Assembly (NCBI GenBank): GCA_947632325.1
Contig: CANROU010000008.1
Location: 1 to 45,527, forward strand
Source: an uncultured Bacilli bacterium
GTDB lineage: Bacteria > Bacillota_I > Bacilli_A > RF39 > UBA660
DNA length: 45,527 bases
Reading direction: 5' to 3'
Shown: positions 17,637-26,587 of the stretch, piece after piece
Position numbering within the stretch: position 1 is the first letter of the stretch
Layout of the letters: every line of letters starts with the position of its first letter
Position numbers and translations under genes: made by a program
The notes under the pieces: generated by a model
The model's database searches: none
Seen by the model: the letters and a program-made list of their open reading frames with translations, nothing else
Told to the model about the DNA's origin: nothing

Positions 17637-17964
17637 ATGTCTCATCTTTTCCATAAACTATTTTTTCCAAATGCGATAAACGGCGCATAATATCAATGTT
17701 GGTCATTTCTTTAGATTCGCTATTTTTGGCAATCTCTACATTCATTTTGGCATTGCGAAGTTCTTGCTTTAAATTCATGATTTCATGAAGTAATTCTTCT
17801 TTTTCTTTTTCTAATGTATTTATAATAGAAAAGAATTGTTCATAATCGCCAATGATGATATCTAAAAATTGATCTACTTCTTTCAAGCGATAACCTCTGG
17901 TATCAATTTTAAACTCTTTTTCCAAAATATCCTGTGGAGATAAATTAATTTTACTTTGATACAT
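17635..17964 (-). CDS. gpsB: Cell division protein GpsB (DivIVA-like)
   Basis: 109 residues from the ATG at 17964, which has GGTGATAAAT upstream; an in-frame TTG four codons earlier overlaps that site. The N-terminal DivIVA/GpsB motif (LSPQDILEKEFKID, RGYRLKEVDQFLD) is followed by a coiled coil (about 40-75) and a short C-terminal helix (IMRRLSHLEKIVYG) of the GpsB type. It shuttles PBP1 between elongation and division, and the PBP1 gene is just across the divergent intergenic region. Confidence 0.93.
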   Translation of the reverse strand: MYQSKINLSPQDILEKEFKIDTRGYRLKEVDQFLDIIIGDYEQFFSIINTLEKEKEELLHEIMNLKQELRNAKMNVEIAKNSESKEMTNIDIMRRLSHLEKIVYGKDET

Positions 17965-18009
17965 ATTTATCACCAATCCCTTTATATCATATATTGTCGC
18001 AAAAAAGAG

Positions 18010-18132
18010 TTAGTTTGTCAATTGCTTACCTGATTTTATATTATTTATTTTAATAACTTGAGTCTTTAAACTAGCATATGTTATATTACTAAGCATTCGG
18101 TTTATTATATTTATTACCTCACATGACATCAT
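18010..18132 (-). CDS. Possible 40-residue small protein
   Basis: A short frame starting MMSCEVINIINRML with a good ribosome binding site (AAAGGAGC, 8 nt before ATG) upstream of gpsB on the same strand. No recognised family. Codon use is unremarkable and the length is within chance, so it rests mainly on the start signal. Confidence 0.3.
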   Translation of the reverse strand: MMSCEVINIINRMLSNITYASLKTQVIKINNIKSGKQLTN

Positions 18133-18327
18133 CTTTTTAGCTCCTTTCATAAGAACAATTTATACTATTTTTTATCCTGTTACATCATCTTCGACACCCT
18201 TAGACAAAAAGTACTTTCAATTTGACATAACTATTGTCATATAATTTCATATAAAATAATTCATACTTTAAAACAAAAAAGATGGAAAAATAATTAGATA
18301 TATAGTATAATTATAAAAGGTGATGAA
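18133..18327. other. Divergent intergenic region before recU
   Basis: AT-rich. TGACATAACTATTGTCA at 18223-18239 is an imperfect palindrome that could be an operator. TATAAT occurs at 18306-18311, only 16 bp before the recU start, too near for a normal leader unless the leader is very short. Confidence 0.3.
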
Positions 18328-18933
18328 ATGAAGTATCCCAAGGGTATAAAAAAACAGCCTAATATTGTTAATGCACCAATTAAATATGGTAATAGGGGCA
18401 TGAGTTTAGAAAACGATCTTAATTTAACTAATGAATATTATCGTAATCTAGATATTGCTTACATATATAAGAAACCCACACCTATTAAAATAACTAAAGT
18501 TGATTATCCATCTAGAAAGGAAGCCATTATCAAGGAAGCTTTTTTTCAAATGCCATCTACTACAGACTATAATGGTATATATAATGGTTGTTATATTGAT
18601 TTTGAAGCTAAGGAAACAACTAGTAGATCATCGTTCCCTTTAGCTAATATTCATCATCATCAAATAGAACATATGAGACATATTATTGAACATCATGGGA
18701 TTTGTTTTTTAATAGTGCGTTTCACCGTCTTAAATAAAACGTATCTGTTATTAGCTAAAGATTTATTGTCTTTTATTAAACTAAATAACAGGAAATCAAT
18801 TCCCCTTTCATACTTTCAAAAATATGGTTATCTGCTGAAAGAAACCTTAACTATTAGAGTTGATTATTTAGCTATTATTGAAAAAATATATGGAGGTATA
18901 TTATATGACAAAAAATGTACAGTCAAAAAATAA
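18328..18933 (+). CDS. recU: Holliday junction resolvase RecU
   Basis: 201 residues. Near the N-terminus NRGMSLENDLNLTNEYY, then the nuclease core with PSTTDYNGIYNGCYIDFEAKET, where the conserved Asp, Glu and Lys bind metal, then the basic HHHQIEHM block. It cuts recombination intermediates in Bacillota. The start follows AAAGGTGATGAA. It overlaps ponA by 29 bp, the same recU-ponA operon as in Bacillus. Confidence 0.96.
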   Translation: MKYPKGIKKQPNIVNAPIKYGNRGMSLENDLNLTNEYYRNLDIAYIYKKPTPIKITKVDYPSRKEAIIKEAFFQMPSTTDYNGIYNGCYIDFEAKETTSRSSFPLANIHHHQIEHMRHIIEHHGICFLIVRFTVLNKTYLLLAKDLLSFIKLNNRKSIPLSYFQKYGYLLKETLTIRVDYLAIIEKIYGGILYDKKCTVKK

Positions 18934-21760
18934 AGGTAAACGTAGTAATACTACTAAAAAAGTTAATAAAAAGAGTCCTGGACAAGGTTTTAATTGGAAA
19001 AATCCTAGGTTTATTAGTCTAGTGATTATAGCTTTATTATTGATTTTTAGTTATTTTGCTATTGGTTTGATATTAACTATTATCATGGCACTTGGCATTG
19101 GTATTATTATTGGAGTGGCTAGATTATTAGATAAAACAAAATCTAAAGCTAAACAAAGAAAAATTTTAAATATAGTTTTGATTATAATACTATCAATCGG
19201 TATCTTTGGATGTGTTACTGTAGGTGGGTTCCTGGCGTATGTCGTTATTAAAGCACCATCTTTTAATGAAAGTCAATTAAATTCTAAAGAATCAACTATT
19301 TATTATGATAAAGATGGTGAAGTTATAACTAAATTAGGAACTGAAATGCGTGAAAAAATAGATTATGATGATCTGCCTCAAGTACTAGTTGATGCGATTA
19401 TAGCAACTGAAGATTCAAGATTCTTCCAACATAATGGATTTGATGCCCCAAGATTTCTTTCGGCCTCTTTAAAACAGGTAGCTGGTAATGCGGATGCTGG
19501 TGGTGCTTCTACTTTATCCATGCAGGTTATCAAAAATACTTTTACTTCAACTACTAGCACAGGCATTAAAGGAATAATTCGTAAATTTAGTGATATATAT
19601 TTAGCGGTTTTTAAACTAGAAAAAAATTATACTAAAGAACAGATAATTGAATTTTATGTTAACAATCACTTTTTAGGTGGTAATGTATACGGTGTTCAAC
19701 AAGCTAGTCAAGCTTATTTTGGGAAAGATGTTAGAGATTTAAATTTGACAGAGGCAGCTATTTTAGCTGGAATGTTTAAAGCTCCTAATTCTTATCGGCC
19801 TGATACTATGCCAGAACAAGCCACTAAAAGACGGGAAACAGTTTTATATTTGATGAGACGTCATGGTTATATAAGCAAAGAAGAAGAGGCTATAGCTAAT
19901 TCTATACCTGTTAGTAGTCTAGTAGATACAGTTTCACAAGTTAGTGCTGAATTCCAAGGTTATATTGATACAGTTACTGAGGAAATCGAAGATCGCTATG
20001 GTGTTAATCCTTATGTTACCCCTATGTTAGTTTATACTAATATGGATAGAGAAAAACAACGTGGTGTTGATAGGGTTATGAATGGTCAAGGATTTGACTG
20101 GGTAGATGATGTTATCCAAAGTGGTGTATCTGTTATGGATGTTCATAGTGGAAAAATTTTAGCCATTGGCGCTGGACGAAATAAAAGTGGTGCAAATACC
20201 TTCAATTTTGCTACTTTCAGTAGTACCCCAAATAAACGTCAACCCGGATCTACTGCTAAACCTATATTTGATTATGGTCCAGGTATAGAATTTAATAATT
20301 GGTCAACTTATACGCTTTTCGTTGATGAACCATATTCTTACTCTGGTGGAAAAAGCATTCAAAACTGGGATGGTTCTTTCATGGGCACCTTAACTTTACG
20401 TAGGGCTTTAGCTTTATCTCGTAATATCCCAGCATTAAAGGCTTTCCAACAAGTTGATAATGCTAAAATAAGATCTTTTGCTGAAGGATTAGGAATTCAA
20501 CCAGAGGTAGATGAAAACACTGGAAGACTTCATGAAGCACATGCTTTAGGGGCTTTCAATGGTGTATCACCTGTTCAATTAGGGGCAGCATATGGTGCCT
20601 TCGCTAATGGTGGATATTATTATGCACCATATACTGTTAACAAAGTAGTGTTTAGAGATACAGGGGAAACTAAGGAATATAGTTCTGAAAGAAAGAAAGC
20701 TATGAGTGATTCTACTGCTTTCATGATTACTGATGTTTTAAAAGATGTCGCAGTTGGAAATATTCCAAATGTTACCTTTGCCGCTAAAACAGGAACTACT
20801 AATTATGATGATAAAACAATGGAGGCCCATAACTTACCAAGTGACGCTATAAGTGATTCATGGATTGTTGGTTATACTCCTGATACTTTGATTAGTGTTT
20901 GGTATGGATATGAGAAAATAGATAGTGTTTATGTCAGTCACAATCTACCGATGTCCAACCAAAAGAACCGTTTATTTGTGGCTTTAGGTAAAGAAATATT
21001 TGATAAAAGCAACAAACAATTTACTGTCCCTAGTAGCGTTGTAAGAGTTTGCATCGAAGGAGGTAGTAATCCACCAAAATTAGCTAGTCCTAATAGTGGA
21101 AATGCTGTTTGTGAATATTTCAAGAAAGGAACAGAGCCAACAGAAACAGCTAATGTTCAAACTAATTTAGATGCTCCTTCTAATTTAAAAGTTACTTATG
21201 ATGAAAGAGCAGACAAGATAAGTATTACTTGGAATCGAGTTAATGCTGTTGGGGCACAGGAAAGTTATGGACCACTTGGTTATAATGTATACTTTAATGA
21301 TAAACTATTAGGTTTTACTGAAAAAAATAGTTATACAATTACTAAACCTGAACAACCATATGGTACTTATAAGGTAGTTGCTACTTATAAAAGTTATAAT
21401 GGAAATCAAAGTAGTCCTTCTACCTTCACTCTTAAGGATCCAAATAGCAGTGGCGGTAGTAGCGGTAATGATCCATCTACGGAAGTTAGTTACTCTAGTT
21501 CCTTAAAGGTTAGCAACAAAGAGAGCGTCACATTGCCTAGTAGTGGTTATTATATAGCTGATGGAAAGGATGTCATCAATGTCTTTGAAAATAGTAAAAA
21601 TGTAACTAGTCAAGCCACTATTACATATACCGTTACAGATGGAACTGGCAAGGTAGCAGCTGAACCTATTGAATCTCCTGGTGTTTATACAGTTACATAT
21701 ACTGTAAAATATAAAACTTATACAGCAACTCATGTTAGAATAATCACAATTAATAATTAA
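18905..21760 (+). CDS. ponA: Class A penicillin-binding protein 1A
   Basis: 951 residues from the ATG at 18905, chosen for the TGGAGGTATATT upstream. After a Lys-rich cytoplasmic tail there are two hydrophobic segments, then a basic loop and the usual membrane anchor (about 87-115). The glycosyltransferase GT51 domain has TEDSRFFQHNG with Glu169. The transpeptidase domain has STAK (449-452), SRN (505-507) and KTGT (628-631). Beyond it are a fibronectin type III-like domain (about 755-840), a Gly/Ser linker and a final Ig-like domain. Polymerises and crosslinks peptidoglycan outside the membrane. Overlaps recU. Confidence 0.96.
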   Translation: MTKNVQSKNKGKRSNTTKKVNKKSPGQGFNWKNPRFISLVIIALLLIFSYFAIGLILTIIMALGIGIIIGVARLLDKTKSKAKQRKILNIVLIIILSIGIFGCVTVGGFLAYVVIKAPSFNESQLNSKESTIYYDKDGEVITKLGTEMREKIDYDDLPQVLVDAIIATEDSRFFQHNGFDAPRFLSASLKQVAGNADAGGASTLSMQVIKNTFTSTTSTGIKGIIRKFSDIYLAVFKLEKNYTKEQIIEFYVNNHFLGGNVYGVQQASQAYFGKDVRDLNLTEAAILAGMFKAPNSYRPDTMPEQATKRRETVLYLMRRHGYISKEEEAIANSIPVSSLVDTVSQVSAEFQGYIDTVTEEIEDRYGVNPYVTPMLVYTNMDREKQRGVDRVMNGQGFDWVDDVIQSGVSVMDVHSGKILAIGAGRNKSGANTFNFATFSSTPNKRQPGSTAKPIFDYGPGIEFNNWSTYTLFVDEPYSYSGGKSIQNWDGSFMGTLTLRRALALSRNIPALKAFQQVDNAKIRSFAEGLGIQPEVDENTGRLHEAHALGAFNGVSPVQLGAAYGAFANGGYYYAPYTVNKVVFRDTGETKEYSSERKKAMSDSTAFMITDVLKDVAVGNIPNVTFAAKTGTTNYDDKTMEAHNLPSDAISDSWIVGYTPDTLISVWYGYEKIDSVYVSHNLPMSNQKNRLFVALGKEIFDKSNKQFTVPSSVVRVCIEGGSNPPKLASPNSGNAVCEYFKKGTEPTETANVQTNLDAPSNLKVTYDERADKISITWNRVNAVGAQESYGPLGYNVYFNDKLLGFTEKNSYTITKPEQPYGTYKVVATYKSYNGNQSSPSTFTLKDPNSSGGSSGNDPSTEVSYSSSLKVSNKESVTLPSSGYYIADGKDVINVFENSKNVTSQATITYTVTDGTGKVAAEPIESPGVYTVTYTVKYKTYTATHVRIITINN

Positions 21761-21763
21761 AAC

Positions 21764-21785
21764 AAAGTAGCCACTTGGCTACTTT
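21764..21785. terminator. Bidirectional terminator between ponA and nth
   Basis: AAAGTAGCC / GGCTACTTT stem with a 4-nt loop followed by T residues; the nth stop lies in it. Confidence 0.85.
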
Positions 21786-22420
21786 TTATTTTGTTCTTTA
21801 ATATATTTACAAATAGTTTGTAATTTACATGTTGCACACAATGGTTTTATTGCTTTACAATAATAACGCCCATATAACACCATTTGATGATGACGTCTAG
21901 ACCAGGTTTTTTTAGGATACTTTTTCATAAGCTTTTGTTCTACAACCAATACTGAATCCTTTTCTTGAGCTAAACCCCAGCGCTTACTTAATCTATCAAC
22001 ATGAGTATCTACAGCAATAGCTGGAAAATCATATAAATTGCTTAAAACAACATTAGCGGTTTTACGGCCTACACCTTTTATCGTTTGCAAAGCATCCCAA
22101 TTATTAGGAACCTTACCATCAAAATCCTTTAATAATCTATATGCTATTTCATGAACATATTCAGCCTTTTTACGATAGGATCCCAAGGGACGAATTATGT
22201 CTTCTATGTCTTCTATTTTAGCGTTTAATAATTTATCTAAGGTATCATATTTATCGAATAAAATCGCTGTTACAGCATTTACCTTTTTATCTGTTACCTG
22301 AGCACTCAAGGATACAGCTATTAATAGTTCATAATCCTTATGATAAACTAATTCACACTTAGGATCAGGAAATAAGGAATCTAAATAATCACCTATTAAT
22401 TCTATCTTATTCGTCGTCAT
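21779..22420 (-). CDS. nth: Endonuclease III
   Basis: 213 residues from the ATG at 22420; the frame continues upstream but there it lies within dnaD. The helix-hairpin-helix IKGVGRKTANVVL contains the catalytic Lys and VDTHVDRLSKR the catalytic Asp. The C-terminal C-X6-C-X2-C-X5-C iron-sulfur loop is intact. It removes oxidised pyrimidines and nicks abasic sites. It overlaps dnaD by 14 bp with only a close GAGG site, so coupling is likely; dnaD-nth is also the Bacillus order. Confidence 0.95.
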   Translation of the reverse strand: MTTNKIELIGDYLDSLFPDPKCELVYHKDYELLIAVSLSAQVTDKKVNAVTAILFDKYDTLDKLLNAKIEDIEDIIRPLGSYRKKAEYVHEIAYRLLKDFDGKVPNNWDALQTIKGVGRKTANVVLSNLYDFPAIAVDTHVDRLSKRWGLAQEKDSVLVVEQKLMKKYPKKTWSRRHHQMVLYGRYYCKAIKPLCATCKLQTICKYIKEQNKK

Positions 22421-23084
22421 GTTCCTCGAACCAATCATATTCAAAGACTTCGCTTTCTGCTTCCTTCTTATCTTTTTTCTCTTGTTGATAACGTTTTTTG
22501 TGTTTTTCGACATCATCTTTATTTTTGATTCCTTTTTTACCCCATTCATATAAAATTTTATCGATATATCTAAGATTTGATACCCCATTATATACAGCTT
22601 CTCTAAGAGCCTCTTGAATTAATTCTTCACTAATATTATTATCAATCCAGGCTTTTATAATTTCATATTCCATGGGACTTAGAGTTCTGCCAAATTCCTT
22701 TTCAATCATTTCAAAAATATTGTCATTCATACTTTCATCTTTTTGATTAATAATATCGGTCAACAATAAAGAAATTTTTTTATAAAAATCTTCTAAATTG
22801 ATATATTCTTCTCGTATATTATGTTCGTTTTTTAATACTTCTACTCTTAGTAAATTTTTATCAGTTAATTTAGAAATATAAGACATAACTTGTGATACAT
22901 TAATTTCATATTCTTCAGCCATTTGTTTTGGATTAAACAAAAATAAATCCCCTGATTCTTTTAAATACATCAAAAATATAAATTCATCTAATTTTATGTT
23001 TAATTTAGGATATAGCTTTAATAAATAAAGAGGCACTACAATATTTTTTTGTTTTACTAATTGTGTTAATTTATCGTTTTTCAT
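22407..23084 (-). CDS. dnaD: DNA replication initiation protein DnaD
   Basis: 225 residues from the ATG at 23084, preceded by AAAGGAGGAAAAAC. A winged-helix N-terminal domain (about 1-110) and a C-terminal DnaB_2 domain with the YIDKILYEW signature (about 130-195) are followed by a charged tail rich in Lys, Glu and Asp. It helps load the replicative helicase at origins and restart sites. It overlaps nth. Confidence 0.92.
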   Translation of the reverse strand: MKNDKLTQLVKQKNIVVPLYLLKLYPKLNIKLDEFIFLMYLKESGDLFLFNPKQMAEEYEINVSQVMSYISKLTDKNLLRVEVLKNEHNIREEYINLEDFYKKISLLLTDIINQKDESMNDNIFEMIEKEFGRTLSPMEYEIIKAWIDNNISEELIQEALREAVYNGVSNLRYIDKILYEWGKKGIKNKDDVEKHKKRYQQEKKDKKEAESEVFEYDWFEEHDDE

Positions 23085-23138
23085 GTTTTTCCTCCTTTGA
23101 TTTATCATATCATATAAGATTATTTTCAGCAAATAACC

Positions 23139-24233
23139 TTATTTATTTCCATATTTTTCTTTACAATAACTAATTATACTTACCTTGGTATTTGATAGCT
23201 CTTTTAATAAGATTTTATTAGCAATATCTTCATATATTTTAGTTAGTAAATTTCTTTTATTATAGCCTACTACATTAAGTATATCGCTTGAATTTATAGC
23301 TATATCTTTTTTACTATGAATAGGTAAAGATTGATACACAGCTTCTACATCATGTAAATTTAAACCCTTTTGTTTAGCGGCAATACTGTTAACATATAAA
23401 CCATATTTATATAATACAAGAGGATTTAAATTATCTAATTTAAGGACCGTTTTAATATTATTAATAATCTTTCTTTCCCTTTTAGTAAAAGGATACTTAC
23501 CATTATCTATAATAGACCATGTACCCAATAAATCATCATACACCTTTACTGTACTTAATCCCTTTATTTCTAAGATTTCTAGTAAATTCCATTTAATTAA
23601 TAAATCAATACCTTTTAGTCTATTACTACTCGTAAAAATTTTATCTAATTCTTGTTTTTTACGTTGATAGGATATATTAGCTAATAAGGACTTATTATTC
23701 ATAATAGCTATTTTGGTATCACTACTTATTGTAAAATCTAATTCTGTAGCAAAACGAATAGCCCTTAAAATACGCAAAGGATCTTCTTGAAATTTATTAT
23801 TACTGTTTCCTACCGTCTGGATAGAGCGATTTAAGATGTCCTTTTTACCATCTAATAAATCAATAATATCACCATATTGATTCATACATAATGTATTAAT
23901 AGTAAAATCTCTTCGTTGTAAATCTGTTTTTAGATCGGGAACATAATTAATATGAATAGGTTTACGATTATTGTTGTATGCTAACTCTTGGCGAAAAGTA
24001 GTGACTTCAAAACAAATATCATCGACATTAACAACTGTAGAACCATAGGGTTCCTGAGGTAATATACTATTAGAAAAAAGCTTATTAATATCCGTTGGTA
24101 AAGCATTAGTAGTAATATCTATATCGTTAGATGGAATACCTAATATATAATTTCTAACATATCCACCAACTATATAGGCCTCAAATCCAGCATTTTCTAT
24201 TGTTTTTAATATAGATAAAGCGCTTTCTAACAT
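23139..24233 (-). CDS. cca: CCA tRNA nucleotidyltransferase (poly(A) polymerase family)
   Basis: 364 residues. The nucleotidyltransferase head has IVGGYVRNYILG and NDIDITTNA (metal-binding Asp pair), RRDFTINTLCMN and EDPLRILRAIRFA, the class II pattern. It adds or repairs the 3' CCA of tRNAs. The family also contains poly(A) polymerases; sequence alone does not wholly separate them. 54 bp upstream of dnaD on the same strand. Confidence 0.93.
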   Translation of the reverse strand: MLESALSILKTIENAGFEAYIVGGYVRNYILGIPSNDIDITTNALPTDINKLFSNSILPQEPYGSTVVNVDDICFEVTTFRQELAYNNNRKPIHINYVPDLKTDLQRRDFTINTLCMNQYGDIIDLLDGKKDILNRSIQTVGNSNNKFQEDPLRILRAIRFATELDFTISSDTKIAIMNNKSLLANISYQRKKQELDKIFTSSNRLKGIDLLIKWNLLEILEIKGLSTVKVYDDLLGTWSIIDNGKYPFTKRERKIINNIKTVLKLDNLNPLVLYKYGLYVNSIAAKQKGLNLHDVEAVYQSLPIHSKKDIAINSSDILNVVGYNKRNLLTKIYEDIANKILLKELSNTKVSIISYCKEKYGNK

Positions 24234-24262
24234 AATATCACCTATTAATATTATATCAAAAA

Positions 24263-24279
24263 ACTAGGAATATCCTAGC
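24263..24279 (-). terminator. Terminator of the BspA-like gene
   Basis: CTAGGA/TCCTAG stem with a 3-nt loop, then six T on the minus strand. Confidence 0.7.
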
Positions 24280-24628
24280 TATTATTCATGATTAACAATA
24301 TCAATATTACCATAGGGACCTGTTATACTTCCAGTTATAAAACTATTATTACCACTTCCATTAATTATACCTTCCCAATTAAAACTCTTTCCTGTTAAGT
24401 TTACTATTTTTTTTAATGATTTACAACCATCCAAAGCACGAGTACCAATTGTCGTAACCTTACTTGGTATCGTTATGGTTGTAAAATAGTTAGCTAGATA
24501 AAAAGCATAATCACTAATTGTTGTTAAATTACTTGGTAAAGTGATGCTAGTAACAGTGGTGTTATAAAAAGCGTGCCCTTTTATTATAGTTACTTGATCT
24601 GGTACAACAACTGTTCTATTAGCTCCTG

Positions 24629-24710
24629 CATAAGAATTTAAACTGGTATTATTAATACTACCATCACTATTCCTGTTATAAATAAAAGCTTCATTATCTG
24701 GTAATTGATT
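24629..24710. repeat. Intragenic repeat, copy 1
   Basis: 82 bp nearly identical to 24914-24995; codes for the NEAFIYNRNSDGSI module inside the BspA-like gene. Confidence 0.85.
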
Positions 24711-24913
24711 GCTAGCAAAAGCTGCTCCTTCTATTAGAATGACAGTTGAAGGTATATCTATATGTGTTAATTGATTGTTATTGAAAGCTCCCCATCTAAT
24801 CGTTTTAACACCAGATGGTATAACTACTGATTTTATCTTACTCCAATAAAAAGCTTTTGTGGCGATTGTTACGACATTACTAGGAATAACTATGTTTTCT
24901 CTTTTTTTACCTC

Positions 24914-24995
24914 CATAAGAATTTAAACTAGTATAATCAATACTACCATCACTATTCCTATTATAAATAAAAGCTTCATTATCTGGTAATTGATT
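24914..24995. repeat. Intragenic repeat, copy 2
   Basis: Second copy of the 82-bp module, 204 bp away from the first; could recombine and change the number of repeats. Confidence 0.85.
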
Positions 24996-25766
24996 ATTTA
25001 TAAAAGCACTGGTCCCAATGAAAGTTACTGTATCTGGAATACTTAAATGTGTTAAACCTTTATTAATCATAACATTCTCATGACTACTATCTCCAATCCT
25101 CTTAACTTCTACTCCATTTATCCTATCTGGTATATCTACACTAGTACCACATTTTGTAGCATCATAACCTAATATTGTACCTGTTGCTTCATCAAAAGTA
25201 TAACAGTAGTCCGTTGGTCCTTCTATTATTTGGCTCGTTTCTAATTTTAATTTCTTAGATAACACTTTATCTATCGCTAGATTATCTGCTTTCTCATCTA
25301 TCCATAATCTTAAGTTATAATTATTAGTATTCCCTTTATTTATACTTGTTTCATCTAATAGATTATCTTTTAATTCATCTAATGTTCCACTTTTTATTAC
25401 TACATTTTCTCTTTCTAAACTATATCTTACATATTTATTATCTATTCTCTCTTCATTATCTTCTATTTCATCATCACTTAAATATAATTTATATCTTCCA
25501 TTTATTGTTCCTTTATTTATTACTTGAAAGGAATAAGGTGTACTTTTTAATCCTTCTTCTTCACTCACAGGATATGCTTTTTCTAAATTAATGGTAGTCC
25601 CTTCTTCTTCTAATACTATATTTAAATTACCACTTGTTAATATATTATTCTTATTACTATTTAACGTTAATGTTAAATAGGCATAACTACCACCTATTAA
25701 TAATATTGTTACCATTATTATTAAAATACTTGTTACTAATATTTTCTTGGAGGTCTTATTTAATGA

Positions 25767-25776
25767 CCCCCCCCCC
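25767..25776. repeat. Homopolymeric tract of ten C (ten G on the coding strand)
   Basis: In an extremely AT-rich region, placed six codons after the start of a surface protein gene. Length of ten shifts the frame; nine would restore it. Confidence 0.9.
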
Positions 25777-25828
25777 AGTTAACTTTTTGTTCATTTATCT
25801 ACACCTCTTTTAGTTTATTTATACCTTT

Positions 25829-25857
25829 ATTATATCTTCTTTCTTTTCTATTGACAA
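25829..25857 (-). promoter_or_regulatory. Promoter of the BspA-like gene
   Basis: Minus strand TTGTCA (25852-25857), 17-nt spacer, TATAAT (25829-25834), just behind the hup terminator. Confidence 0.7.
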
Positions 25858-25880
25858 GAAAAAAAAGCCTAATGGCTTTT
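25858..25880 (-). terminator. Terminator of hup
   Basis: AAAAGCC/GGCTTTT stem with a 4-nt loop followed by T residues, overlapping the hup stop codon. Confidence 0.8.
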
Positions 25881-26151
25881 AGTTAACTGCATCTTTTAGA
25901 GCAGATCCAGCTTTAAATGATACTGCATTACGTGCAGCAATATGAACAGGTGCTCCAGTTTGAGGATTACGACCTTCACGAGCAGCTCTTTTTGAAACTG
26001 CGAATGTACCAAATCCAACTAGTGGTACTTTATCTCCCTTTTTTAATGCTCCTGTGATTGCTTCAAATGTTGCATCGATTGCTCTAGTAGAATCAGCTTT
26101 TGTTAAACCCGTTTTTGCTGCTACTGCTTCTACTAATTCAACTTTTTTCAT
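25879..26151 (-). CDS. hup: DNA-binding protein HU
   Basis: 90 residues, family length. MKKVELVEAVAAKTGLTKAD, VGFGTFAVSKRAAREGRNPQTG and the arm end AARNAVSFKAGSALKDAVN are diagnostic. A dimeric nucleoid protein that bends DNA. The start follows a CGGGAGGTAAATT site. Its GC content is higher than its neighbours', as usual for strongly expressed genes. Confidence 0.98.
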   Translation of the reverse strand: MKKVELVEAVAAKTGLTKADSTRAIDATFEAITGALKKGDKVPLVGFGTFAVSKRAAREGRNPQTGAPVHIAARNAVSFKAGSALKDAVN

Positions 26152-26254
26152 AATTTACCTCCCGTATTATGTTTTTAAGCACATACTATGCTTACATATA
26201 TAAAATATCATGAATTATTAGCAAAATCAATAAAATTTAATAAAAAACTTGTTT

Positions 26255-26587
26255 TTATTGCATTTTATGTTCAATCGCTTCCAAAACATTTATAATATGA
26301 CCAATACTATAGAAGAACATGCTTAGTAGAAAACAGATAGCCAACGATAATAGCGTCAATGAAATATTAAACTCTGTTGCTTGACATTGCCCAAAAACAT
26401 TGGTATCGGTACATGATGGTACCATATTGCCTAAGAGAATCGACATGAATGATCCTACTATAAACAAAATAATAGCCACAATTTGATAAAAGTTTTGTTT
26501 CTTACTATTAAATATTTTCTTCTTAACTACTGAAACATTAGGTAATTCCTTTTTGGCTTTTTCAATTTCATCAAACATCTTATTCAC
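26255..26587 (-). CDS. Small membrane protein with two transmembrane helices
   Basis: 110 residues. A charged N-terminal helix (MFDEIEKAKKELPNV) precedes two hydrophobic helices (about 34-54 and 76-97) joined by a Cys-containing loop (SCTDTNVFGQCQ) likely outside the cell. It overlaps the upstream membrane protein by 8 bp and is thus coupled with it. No family recognised. Confidence 0.75.
   Translation of the reverse strand: MNKMFDEIEKAKKELPNVSVVKKKIFNSKKQNFYQIVAIILFIVGSFMSILLGNMVPSCTDTNVFGQCQATEFNISLTLLSLAICFLLSMFFYSIGHIINVLEAIEHKMQ

Larger units (their letters stand above)
24282..25794 (-). pseudogene. BspA-like leucine-rich-repeat surface protein, frame broken by a ten-G run (probable phase-OFF allele)
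   Basis: The start is the ATG at 25792-25794 with AGAGGTG in front and a good promoter. Six codons later lies a run of ten G (25767-25776); with nine G the frame would continue as SLNKTSKK into the long downstream frame, with ten it stops after twelve codons. The full protein would have a membrane/signal segment of TasA/CalY-like type (LIGGSYAYLTL), a beta-rich N-terminal region, and LRR_5 repeats of the BspA type (IPSNVVTIATKAFYWSKI, VVIPSGVKTIRWGAF). Two repeats carry an 82-bp near-identical insert. No LPXTG anchor. Alternatively the extra G is an assembly error. Confidence 0.85.

Noticed and set aside
18222-18244. TTGACA followed by TATAAT
   Set aside because: The spacer is only 12 nt, too short for a sigma-A promoter; the sequence is better described as an imperfect palindrome.
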